A stretch of 12,297 bases of DNA, taken from positions 1-12,297 of the forward strand of contig CAMPHP010000030.1 of assembly GCA_946885925.1 (NCBI GenBank). The letters are read 5' to 3'. Shown here piece after piece: positions 7,630 to 12,297 of this stretch. The stretch comes from an uncultured Litorilinea sp. (GTDB lineage Bacteria > Chloroflexota > Anaerolineae > Caldilineales > Caldilineaceae). A model generated the notes under the pieces. It was not told the origin of the DNA, ran no database searches, and worked only from the letters and a program-made list of their open reading frames with translations. The position numbers were made by a program, and so were the translations under genes. Every line of letters begins with the position of its first letter. The first letter of the stretch is position 1.

Positions 7630-8298
7630 TTAGCCCTTCACTTTACGTACAATCTCGCGCAAAATGTCTCCAAAATCATCCCCTGCGGCCTTAAACTCGC
7701 TACCGCTAATCACCAACGGTGCGCCAAAGACCACGATCTGCGCCCCCATTGCCAGCGTCTGAATTGCCTGCTCTACCGTCAAGCCACCCACTGCCTGTAC
7801 GGGGATCGTCACGGCATCTAGGATGGATGGCAGGTCATCCAGCGGACTCAGCCCAGGAATCATATTGCGCTCGTCAAAGCCCGTATGCACAATAATATAA
7901 TCAACTCCCATCTCCTGTGCTTGACGTGCTCGTTGCGGCTTGTCCGGGCAAAGCATCACATCACACATAACCTGCCCACCGTACAGCCGCGCCATCTTCA
8001 CCTGTTCAATGATACTGGCATCATGGGCTTGCCCCATCACCACAACCATATTGGCACCAGCCTTGAACATCATCTCTGCTTCCAACCCTGCCCCATCCAT
8101 TGTCTTGAGGTCAGCCACAATCGGCTTGTCTGGAAAAGCAGCCCGTAATGCCTGCACGCAGCGCAAACCTTCCGCTAAAATCAGTGGCGTCCCTGCCTCA
8201 AGCCAATCTACACCTGCCGCCACCGCAGCATGTGCAAGTTCCAAAGCTTCGTCAATCGTGGTGACGTCCAGCGAAACTTGAATAATCGGCTTGGTCAT
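7630..8298 (-). CDS. 3-hexulose-6-phosphate synthase / 3-keto-gulonate-6-phosphate decarboxylase-like (OMPDC superfamily)
   Basis: A 222-residue TIM barrel of the orotidine-5'-phosphate decarboxylase suprafamily. Active-site landmarks match HPS and KGPDC: Asp11 (VSLDVTT), Glu34 (LEAGTPLI), the DxKTxD loop Asp63-Leu-Lys65-Thr-Met-Asp68, His138 (VHTGFDE) and phosphate-binding AVGGLT and FGAP loops. The ADLKTMD motif, GTPLI.AEGL and H-x-G-x-D favour the HPS side (aldol addition of formaldehyde to ribulose 5-phosphate). The KGPDC lineage more often shows DAKIAD, and its Arg after the His is not present. The partner 6-phospho-3-hexuloisomerase is missing from the window and the setting is sugar catabolism, so an Mg-enediolate decarboxylase or aldolase on a related phosphorylated keto acid remains equally possible. 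It sits 34 bases before the LarA-like gene. AAGGAAGG precedes the ATG at a longish spacing. Confidence 0.82.
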   Translation of the reverse strand: MTKPIIQVSLDVTTIDEALELAHAAVAAGVDWLEAGTPLILAEGLRCVQALRAAFPDKPIVADLKTMDGAGLEAEMMFKAGANMVVVMGQAHDASIIEQVKMARLYGGQVMCDVMLCPDKPQRARQAQEMGVDYIIVHTGFDERNMIPGLSPLDDLPSILDAVTIPVQAVGGLTVEQAIQTLAMGAQIVVFGAPLVISGSEFKAAGDDFGDILREIVRKVKG

Positions 8299-8330
8299 GC
8301 GCTCACTGGCCTTCCTTACGGGTGGGTTGA

Positions 8331-8400
8331 CTAGCGATGGAAGTAAGTCTAGATGAAATTAAGACTAGGTGAAATTAAGACTAGGTGAAATCACGTCTAT
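8331..8400. repeat. Tandem 16-bp repeat (CTAGGTGAAATTAAGA), 3 clear copies plus degenerate flank
   Basis: Copies: CTAGATGAAATTAAGA (8349-8364), CTAGGTGAAATTAAGA (8365-8380), CTAGGTGAAATCACGT (8381-8396). A looser 18-base copy precedes them at 8331-8348 (CTAGCGATGGAAGTAAGT), and a truncated CTAT follows. The array fills the 113-base spacer between the zinc dehydrogenase stop and the HPS-like start. Each unit carries TAG and TAA on both strands, and the 16-bp period puts stops in every frame. The last copy contains GTGA-AA-TCAC, a small inverted repeat (8385-8394). Confidence 0.88.
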
Positions 8401-8411
8401 GAACCTATTGC

Positions 8412-9452
8412 CTACGCGTCCAGGCGCAGCACAGACTTTACGCTGCTACCGTCCTCCATATGATGAAAGGCTTCTTCCCAATCTGCCAGAGGATAGATCC
8501 CACCGATCACTGGCTCAAGGTTGACTTGTCCTGTAGAGAGCAACCCGAGTACCCGCTCCCATGTCGGGTACGTATGGCTAAAGGAGCCTTGCAGCGTCAC
8601 TGCTTTGCCTACCAGGGGATCGAGGCTGGCGTTAAATGGTTGCGGCCCCCACCCAATCTTGGTAATACGCCCGTTCGGACGCACCAACTCCATCGATTGC
8701 TGCAACGCTCGGCTCACTCCGGTGCAATCTACCACCAGATCAGCGCCAAAGCCATCCCCCAGCGAGCGAATCAAGGCCTCTGCATCCTCATGCTGGATAT
8801 TAAGCGTATAGTCTGCCCCCAACTCTGCCGCCACCTCCAACCGCTGCTTATCTACATCAGTACCCAACACAACAATCGTGCCCGCCCCACGCAAGCGCAC
8901 CATTTGCAATGCCATAATGCCAATCGGCCCTGGTCCCTGGATGACGACCAAATCGCCCGGACGCATGGTTGTCTTTTCCACCAGTGCATTATAGGCCACA
9001 CAAATAGGTTCAGTGAGCGCGGCGTGCTCAAAAGGGACATTATCGGGTACACGGTGCAAAATTTGCGGACGTGCGGCAACGTAGCGCGTAAAGGCACCAT
9101 CCGCCAGCGCACCATAGCCCAGCCGGTTAGGACATAAATTGTAATTGCCACTCAAACAATAAACGCACTGGTTGCACACCTCGGCGGCTGTCTCACAAGC
9201 AACACGGTCGCCCACATTAAATCCGGTGACACCCTCTCCGACCCCGGCAATCACGCCACAGAATTCGTGTCCCAATACCAAGGGCAGCTTAATTGCCCAG
9301 CTATGGTTTTCTCGCCACATATGCAAATCACTGCCACAGACGCCTGCCGCCTTCACTTCGATCAAGACGCGTCCCGCCGTCACCTCTGGGTCAGCGATCT
9401 CGCGTACCTCTACTTCACCGTCGCGACGTCCATACTTAACCAATGCTCGCAT
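8412..9452 (-). CDS. Zinc-dependent medium-chain alcohol/polyol dehydrogenase
   Basis: A 346-residue MDR-family NAD(P) dehydrogenase of the sorbitol/threonine dehydrogenase type. Catalytic zinc ligands: Cys39 (VCGSD), His62-Glu63 (GHEF) and Glu148 (TEP). The structural zinc lobe is complete: Cys93, Cys96, Cys99, Cys107. The Rossmann loop GPGPIG spans 173-178, and an Asp after the second strand (LGTDVDKQRL) suggests NAD preference. The frame continues five codons upstream to a TTG, but the ATG at 9452 has GAGGAGAGGA directly before it at ideal spacing and is the clear start. First gene of the six-gene minus-strand operon, so probably the first oxidation step on the imported polyol, sugar or sugar acid. 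Polyol versus aldonate specificity cannot be read from sequence. Confidence 0.94.
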   Translation of the reverse strand: MRALVKYGRRDGEVEVREIADPEVTAGRVLIEVKAAGVCGSDLHMWRENHSWAIKLPLVLGHEFCGVIAGVGEGVTGFNVGDRVACETAAEVCNQCVYCLSGNYNLCPNRLGYGALADGAFTRYVAARPQILHRVPDNVPFEHAALTEPICVAYNALVEKTTMRPGDLVVIQGPGPIGIMALQMVRLRGAGTIVVLGTDVDKQRLEVAAELGADYTLNIQHEDAEALIRSLGDGFGADLVVDCTGVSRALQQSMELVRPNGRITKIGWGPQPFNASLDPLVGKAVTLQGSFSHTYPTWERVLGLLSTGQVNLEPVIGGIYPLADWEEAFHHMEDGSSVKSVLRLDA

Positions 9453-9533
9453 CAGTCCTCTCCTCAATCTTACAAAATCAACCTGGTGGAACGACAGGAG
9501 ACGAATTTATTGCCAACAGCAACAGGGAGATCG

Positions 9534-9562
9534 GGTATATCATCATCCGGTTAACTGGAGAA
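9534..9562 (-). promoter_or_regulatory. Candidate promoter of the six-gene catabolic operon
   Basis: Minus strand: TGA-TATACC (-10 hexamer 9539-9534, with an extended TG) and TTCTCC (-35, 9562-9557) separated by 17 bases. Predicted start near 9527, giving a leader of about 75 bases before the dehydrogenase ATG. The -35 is weak (three of six matches), as expected for an activator-dependent promoter. By-eye call. Confidence 0.4.
9546..9559. promoter_or_regulatory. Candidate operator: palindrome TCCgGTTAACtGGA
   Basis: A 14-bp palindrome with a single mismatched pair, centred on GTTAAC. It lies inside the 17-base spacer of the candidate operon promoter, the classic position for a dimeric repressor (LacI- or GntR-like) that senses the imported sugar. 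Which regulator binds is unknown. Confidence 0.4.
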
Positions 9563-9610
9563 CCTTTAGAATAGGAACCATCCAAACAAGAACCGTTTGA
9601 ATGGGGAACC
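9560..9610. repeat. Four phased GAACC boxes (15-16 bp period)
   Basis: GAACC occurs at 9560-9564, 9575-9579, 9590-9594 and 9606-9610, spaced 15, 15 and 16 bases. Between boxes the sequence is only loosely conserved (units one and three share GAACCkTTwGAATrG). On the minus strand these are GGTTC boxes that begin at the -35 and continue upstream. This could be an activator-binding array or an eroded tandem duplication. Confidence 0.65.
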
Positions 9611-9635
9611 ATTGAGAGACAACACATGACCAGCT

Positions 9636-9655
9636 TAGCTACTTCTAGCTACTTC
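9636..9655. repeat. Tandem duplication of 10 bp (TAGCTACTTC x2)
   Basis: Two perfect adjacent copies of TAGCTACTTC, at 9636-9645 and 9646-9655, in non-coding sequence between the two divergent transcription units. Confidence 0.85.
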
Positions 9656-9786
9656 ATGTTGGGGAGTGGAAAACAGCTTTATTGGACTGGATCGTCCCAT
9701 GTTTCCAATGTTTTGTCAAAGCAGAACGCAATCAACCGGGTACTCCACAGTCAGATTTTGGCTTTCTCATTATTCTACGAATTAGC

Positions 9787-9806
9787 TCTGCAAGTTTCTG
9801 CAAGTT
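9787..9806. repeat. Tandem duplication of 10 bp (TCTGCAAGTT x2)
   Basis: Two perfect adjacent copies of TCTGCAAGTT, at 9787-9796 and 9797-9806, about 40 bases upstream of the importer promoter -35. Unrelated in sequence to the duplication at 9636-9655. Confidence 0.85.
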
Positions 9807-9846
9807 ATAGTGCAGGGCAGGTCACCTCTGGACTCTGAAAATAGAT

Positions 9847-9875
9847 TTGACAGTCACACCCTGTAGCGTTATGAT
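9847..9875 (+). promoter_or_regulatory. Near-consensus sigma-70 promoter of the ABC importer
   Basis: A perfect TTGACA -35 (9847-9852), a 17-base spacer and TATGAT -10 (9870-9875, five of six consensus bases). Predicted start about 9882, giving a leader of about 205 bases before the binding-protein ATG. This is the strongest promoter seen in the window and fits the high expression that binding proteins need. Confidence 0.78.
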
Positions 9876-9922
9876 CGAAGATGCCACTAGAGATACGTTA
9901 TCCATTGCAGCACAACAAATCA

Positions 9923-9939
9923 GCATGTTCATTACATGC
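9923..9939. promoter_or_regulatory. Inverted repeat GCATGT-N5-ACATGC in the importer leader
   Basis: A perfect 6-bp inverted repeat with a 5-base gap, centred about 50 bases downstream of the predicted transcription start. It could be a downstream operator or a small RNA hairpin. No known riboswitch class was recognised in this leader. Confidence 0.35.
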
Positions 9940-10086
9940 GGCTCACTCTCCGGCTCTCCCATTTTCTTTCTAACCAGAGAATGAGTAGGTCTCCCCAATA
10001 CGCGCTGTAATCTCATACTGACTCGTGCTGTTTCTGTGTCGTTCATGTGGGACATTTTCGCACATTTCACAAAGGAGCAACCACGT

Positions 10087-11466
10087 ATGAGGCAAAACTT
10101 CTCACGTCGCCATTTTCTGCAGCTTGCAGGGTTAACTGCGGGCGCAGCCGTGCTCGCAGGGTGTCCTGCCCCTGTTGTATCACCCGCAGCTGGAGGTACA
10201 CCTGCCGCGGGCGGTGAAGCAGCCGCCCCATCCGGTGAGACCCAAACGCTAGAAGCCTGGTCGCGCATGACGGGCTTGGCGGAAGAGTCTATCAAGGGCA
10301 TTATCGAAAATTACAATGCCCAAAATACGCAGGGTGTCACAGTGGAATTTGTCTACGTTCCCTTGTCACAAAACACTCAGTCAGACGAGAGACTGCTTAC
10401 CGCGGTAGCCGGTGGCACACCACCTCCACTCTATTACGCTGACCGCTTCACCGTACCACAATTTGCCCACCAGGAGTTTTTCACGGAAATTACCGAATAT
10501 GCCGAAGCAGCCGGTGTCCAAGAGGAAGATTACTATCCTTTTGCCTGGCAGGAAACAGTCTACAGGGGAGGCATCTATGCCCTCTCGTTTGACACCGACA
10601 CACGCGCGCTTTGGTACAACAAAGACATCATGGAAGAAGCCGGTCTCGATCCAGAGGCCCCACCCACCACGTTGGACGAGCTAAAGGCTGCAACCGAAGC
10701 GTTAACCGTCCGTGACAACAACGGACGTATTACTCGCTTTGGTTTCAATCCAGTTTGGGACCAGGCATGGCTCTACACCTGGGGCTTTGACTTTGAAGGC
10801 GAATTCCAAGACCCAGAAACCTTGCGCATCACATTTGCCCACCCCAACAACATTGCCGCAATGGAATGGGTAAAGGGCTTTGTCGATGAAATCGGGCTAG
10901 AGGATATCAATGCGATGCTTGCTGCCTGTCAGGGCACAGCCTGTAGCGATGCCAATGACTATTTCTGGACAGGCCAATCAGCCATGACCTGTAGCGGTAA
11001 CTGGAAGGTCGCCCAGGCCAAGCGTTACAAACCCGATGTCAATTACGGTGTCGTACCCATGCCAGGCCCCGATGGTCCTGCACCTCACGCAAGTTGGGCC
11101 GGTGGTTGGAGTTGGGCCATCCCGATGGGCACAGAGAACGTAGAAACCGCCTTTGATGCTCTTAGCTACTTCTGTGGGCCCGAAGGTCAACTGAAGTATA
11201 ACAAAGATACCTATCATATTCCGACCAACATTGCCGCCTCTGAAGACCCCTTCTTCCGGGAAGATCCACTCCATGCCGTCTTCATGGACTTGCTACCTGT
11301 CTCCCACACCCGCCCGCCGATTCCAGCGGGCAGCATGTTGTGGGATCTCCAGGTAAAAGCCTTCCGAGACGAGATCCCGAATGGAACAAAGACACCGGAA
11401 CAAGCTCTGCTTGATATCGATGAGACAATCAATGCCGAGTTGGAGGATATGGGATTCTTTGCCTAA
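10087..11466 (+). CDS. ABC sugar transporter substrate-binding lipoprotein (SBP family 1), Tat-type signal
   Basis: A 459-residue extracellular solute-binding protein. The start is the ATG at 10087, preceded by AAAGGAG at 9 bases; the frame extends 17 codons upstream without signal-peptide character. Residues 6-11 (SRRHFL) are a twin-arginine motif, followed by a hydrophobic stretch and the lipobox LAGC with Cys26, so the protein is predicted to be exported folded and lipid-anchored outside. Residues 27-52 form a Pro/Ala/Gly linker. The mature part shows the UgpB/MalE-like core, including GGIYALSFDTDTRALWYNKD (161-180) and EEAGLDPEAPPTTLDEL, the typical hinge region of carbohydrate binders. 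It heads an importer operon with the permease 178 bases downstream. The ligand is unknown, but the divergent catabolic genes argue for a sugar, polyol or sugar acid. The twin-arginine lipoprotein form is common in Chloroflexota. Confidence 0.95.
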   Translation: MRQNFSRRHFLQLAGLTAGAAVLAGCPAPVVSPAAGGTPAAGGEAAAPSGETQTLEAWSRMTGLAEESIKGIIENYNAQNTQGVTVEFVYVPLSQNTQSDERLLTAVAGGTPPPLYYADRFTVPQFAHQEFFTEITEYAEAAGVQEEDYYPFAWQETVYRGGIYALSFDTDTRALWYNKDIMEEAGLDPEAPPTTLDELKAATEALTVRDNNGRITRFGFNPVWDQAWLYTWGFDFEGEFQDPETLRITFAHPNNIAAMEWVKGFVDEIGLEDINAMLAACQGTACSDANDYFWTGQSAMTCSGNWKVAQAKRYKPDVNYGVVPMPGPDGPAPHASWAGGWSWAIPMGTENVETAFDALSYFCGPEGQLKYNKDTYHIPTNIAASEDPFFREDPLHAVFMDLLPVSHTRPPIPAGSMLWDLQVKAFRDEIPNGTKTPEQALLDIDETINAELEDMGFFA

Positions 11467-11539
11467 GTAGCAATAACTGAGTAGCAATAACTCAGTAGCA
11501 ATAACTCAGTAGCAATAACTCAGTAGCAATAAGTAGCAA
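11467..11539. repeat. Tandem 14-bp repeat (GTAGCAATAACTCA), about 4.7 copies plus a fragment
   Basis: The array begins at the base after the binding-protein stop codon. Copies: 11467-11480 (ends CTGA), three identical copies at 11481-11494, 11495-11508 and 11509-11522, a 10-base copy at 11523-11532 and a fragment at 11533-11539. Each unit contains TAG and TAA. As 14 is not a multiple of three, all frames are closed. No inverted-repeat symmetry was seen, so it is not a terminator. Confidence 0.93.
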
Positions 11540-11580
11540 GCTGACAAACGTTGCACAGTGTCGTGGTAACCACGCATAAA

Positions 11581-11624
11581 CATGGATGGATATGGCCCGC
11601 TTTCTTGGGTTGTATCCATCCGTG
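11581..11624 (+). other. Strong intercistronic stem-loop between binding-protein and permease genes
   Basis: An RNA hairpin with an 18-bp stem (11581-11598 pairing with 11607-11624) and an 8-base loop (11599-11606). The distal 12 pairs are Watson-Crick apart from one U-G; the loop-proximal six contain three C-G and three wobble pairs. It is not followed by a T run, so it is unlikely to be a full rho-independent terminator. Its place between a binding-protein gene and the first permease gene matches the known mRNA-stabilising hairpins of importer operons (for example malE-malF), which let the binding protein be made in excess. Confidence 0.75.
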
Positions 11625-11644
11625 ACAGTGGAAAGAAAACTTCT

Positions 11645-12297
11645 ATGGCTACGCTAGCCCAACCAGCTCCAACACGCCGCCCCTTTTTGCGGCCCCAAAC
11701 ACGGCATACAATTAACGGGCTTCTATTCGCGGCTCCGTGGCTGATTGGACTTGCCGTATTCTGGCTCTACCCAATTCTTGCCTCCGCCTATTATAGCTTT
11801 ACCAAATTCAACGGCGTTCAAAACCCAGATTGGGTTGGGCCAGCCAATTACGTTGACTTATTTACCAACGATCCCGATTTCTGGATGGCAGTTTATAACA
11901 CCTTCTATTTTGCCGCCGTCTCCATTCCCTTGGCAATCATCTTCTCGTTCCTACTAGCGATGATGCTCAACGCCAAGATCAAATTCCAAGTCGTCTATCG
12001 TACGATCTACTTTCTGCCAACGCTCGTACCCGAGGTTGCTCTGGCTCTGGTGTGGGTCTACTTATTCACACCAGGAACGGGCATTATCAACGTGCCCTTT
12101 GACTGGATCGGCGTGCGCGGCCCCTGCTGGTTAACCTGCCCTGAATGGGCACGACCTACCATTGTTCTACTTGCGCTCTGGATCATCGGTCAGCAGGTAG
12201 TACTCTACCTGGCAGGCTTGCAGGATGTACCACAAGATTACTATGATGCCGCTGATGTGGATGGGGGCGCCCAGGAGGCTCTGCGCCGCCAGGGGCA
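11645..12297 (+). CDS. ABC sugar transporter permease, MalF/UgpA type (3' end outside window)
   Basis: The first 217 residues are present; full-length relatives have about 290-310. The start ATG at 11645 follows GGAAAG at about 11 bases. A basic cytoplasmic N-terminus (residues 1-22) is followed by membrane segments at about 23-46 (GLLFAAPWLIGLAVFWLYPI), 84-108, 116-141 and 171-190. The sequence then enters the EAA loop (GLQDVPQDYYDAADVDG, 191-207), which couples the permease to the ATPase. WVGPANYVDLF (63-73) is the typical motif before the second segment. After DVDG the in-frame residues GAQEALRRQG fit the EAA loop only loosely. A short extracytoplasmic stretch with two Cys (CWLTC, 161-165) is less common. 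A second permease (MalG type) and possibly the ATPase would be expected downstream. Confidence 0.93.
   Translation, partial: MATLAQPAPTRRPFLRPQTRHTINGLLFAAPWLIGLAVFWLYPILASAYYSFTKFNGVQNPDWVGPANYVDLFTNDPDFWMAVYNTFYFAAVSIPLAIIFSFLLAMMLNAKIKFQVVYRTIYFLPTLVPEVALALVWVYLFTPGTGIINVPFDWIGVRGPCWLTCPEWARPTIVLLALWIIGQQVVLYLAGLQDVPQDYYDAADVDGGAQEALRRQG

Larger units (their letters stand above)
9453..10086. other. 634-base divergent control region between catabolic operon and ABC importer
   Basis: No convincing gene lies here; base composition is more AT rich than the flanking genes. From left to right it holds the operon ribosome site, a candidate minus-strand promoter with an internal palindrome, four GAACC boxes, two separate 10-bp tandem duplications, a near-consensus plus-strand promoter, and a roughly 205-base importer leader. 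A 70-codon plus-strand frame (9626-9838) runs across the duplications, has no family resemblance and no good ribosome site, and is judged chance. The arrangement suggests coordinated control of uptake and catabolism from one regulatory hub; no regulator gene is in the window. Confidence 0.7.

Noticed and set aside
8299..8411. Insertion-sequence remnant between operon genes
   Set aside because: There are no terminal inverted repeats, transposase fragment or target duplication; the content is explained by the 16-bp tandem array.
8460..9137. 225-codon plus-strand open frame
   Set aside because: Antisense shadow of the zinc dehydrogenase, with no recognisable domain.
9626..9838. 70-codon plus-strand frame in the divergent spacer, considered as a small gene
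   Set aside because: It runs through two 10-bp tandem duplications, has no convincing ribosome site and no domain, and stops just before the importer promoter.
11467..11539. CRISPR array
   Set aside because: Units are 14 bp and directly adjacent, with no spacers and no cas genes.
11581..11624. Rho-independent terminator after the binding-protein gene
   Set aside because: The hairpin is strong, but the following bases are purine rich with no T tract. The downstream permease belongs to the same importer.

Overview
The window looks like a carbohydrate or sugar-acid utilisation locus from a bacterium of moderate GC content, most probably a member of the Chloroflexota (Anaerolineae/Caldilineae-like). 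That taxonomic guess is an inference. It rests on a twin-arginine lipoprotein form of sugar-binding protein with a Pro/Ala/Gly-rich linker, and on the mix of Gfo/Idh/MocA, TIM-barrel isomerase, SDR and LarA-type enzymes feeding from a MalF-type ABC importer. No rRNA or other decisive marker is present.

Layout. (1) 1-2052, minus strand: the large molybdopterin subunit of a xanthine dehydrogenase/aldehyde oxidase family enzyme, cut by the left edge. (2) 2053-2415: a divergent control region. (3) 2416-3426, plus strand: an aldo/keto reductase, convergent with the next block. (4) 3452-9452, minus strand: six genes in one direction. In transcription order they are a zinc alcohol/polyol dehydrogenase, a hexulose-6-phosphate synthase/keto-gulonate-phosphate decarboxylase-like TIM barrel, a LarA-superfamily racemase/epimerase, a xylose-isomerase-like TIM barrel, a Gfo/Idh/MocA oxidoreductase and an SDR. 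(5) 9453-10086: a 634-base divergent control region. (6) 10087-12297, plus strand: the lipoprotein substrate-binding protein and the first permease of an ABC sugar importer, cut by the right edge.

How it may work together. The importer takes up a sugar, polyol or sugar acid. The dehydrogenases (Zn-ADH, Gfo/Idh/MocA, SDR, perhaps AKR) interconvert hydroxyl and keto groups. The LarA-like protein would invert the alpha-hydroxyl carbon of a 2-hydroxy acid. The isomerase-like barrel would isomerise, epimerise or decarboxylate a keto sugar, and the HPS/KGPDC-like barrel would cleave or form a C-C bond on a phosphorylated keto sugar through an Mg-enediolate. No sugar kinase, dehydratase or 6-phospho-3-hexuloisomerase lies in the window, so the route cannot be named; it does not match a textbook pathway that I recognise.

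Beyond the genes, several intergenic spacers carry their own unrelated short tandem duplication (10-16 bp units). A near-consensus promoter drives the importer. A likely promoter with an embedded palindrome and four phased GAACC boxes precedes the catabolic operon. A very strong 18-bp-stem hairpin separates the binding-protein gene from the permease gene.
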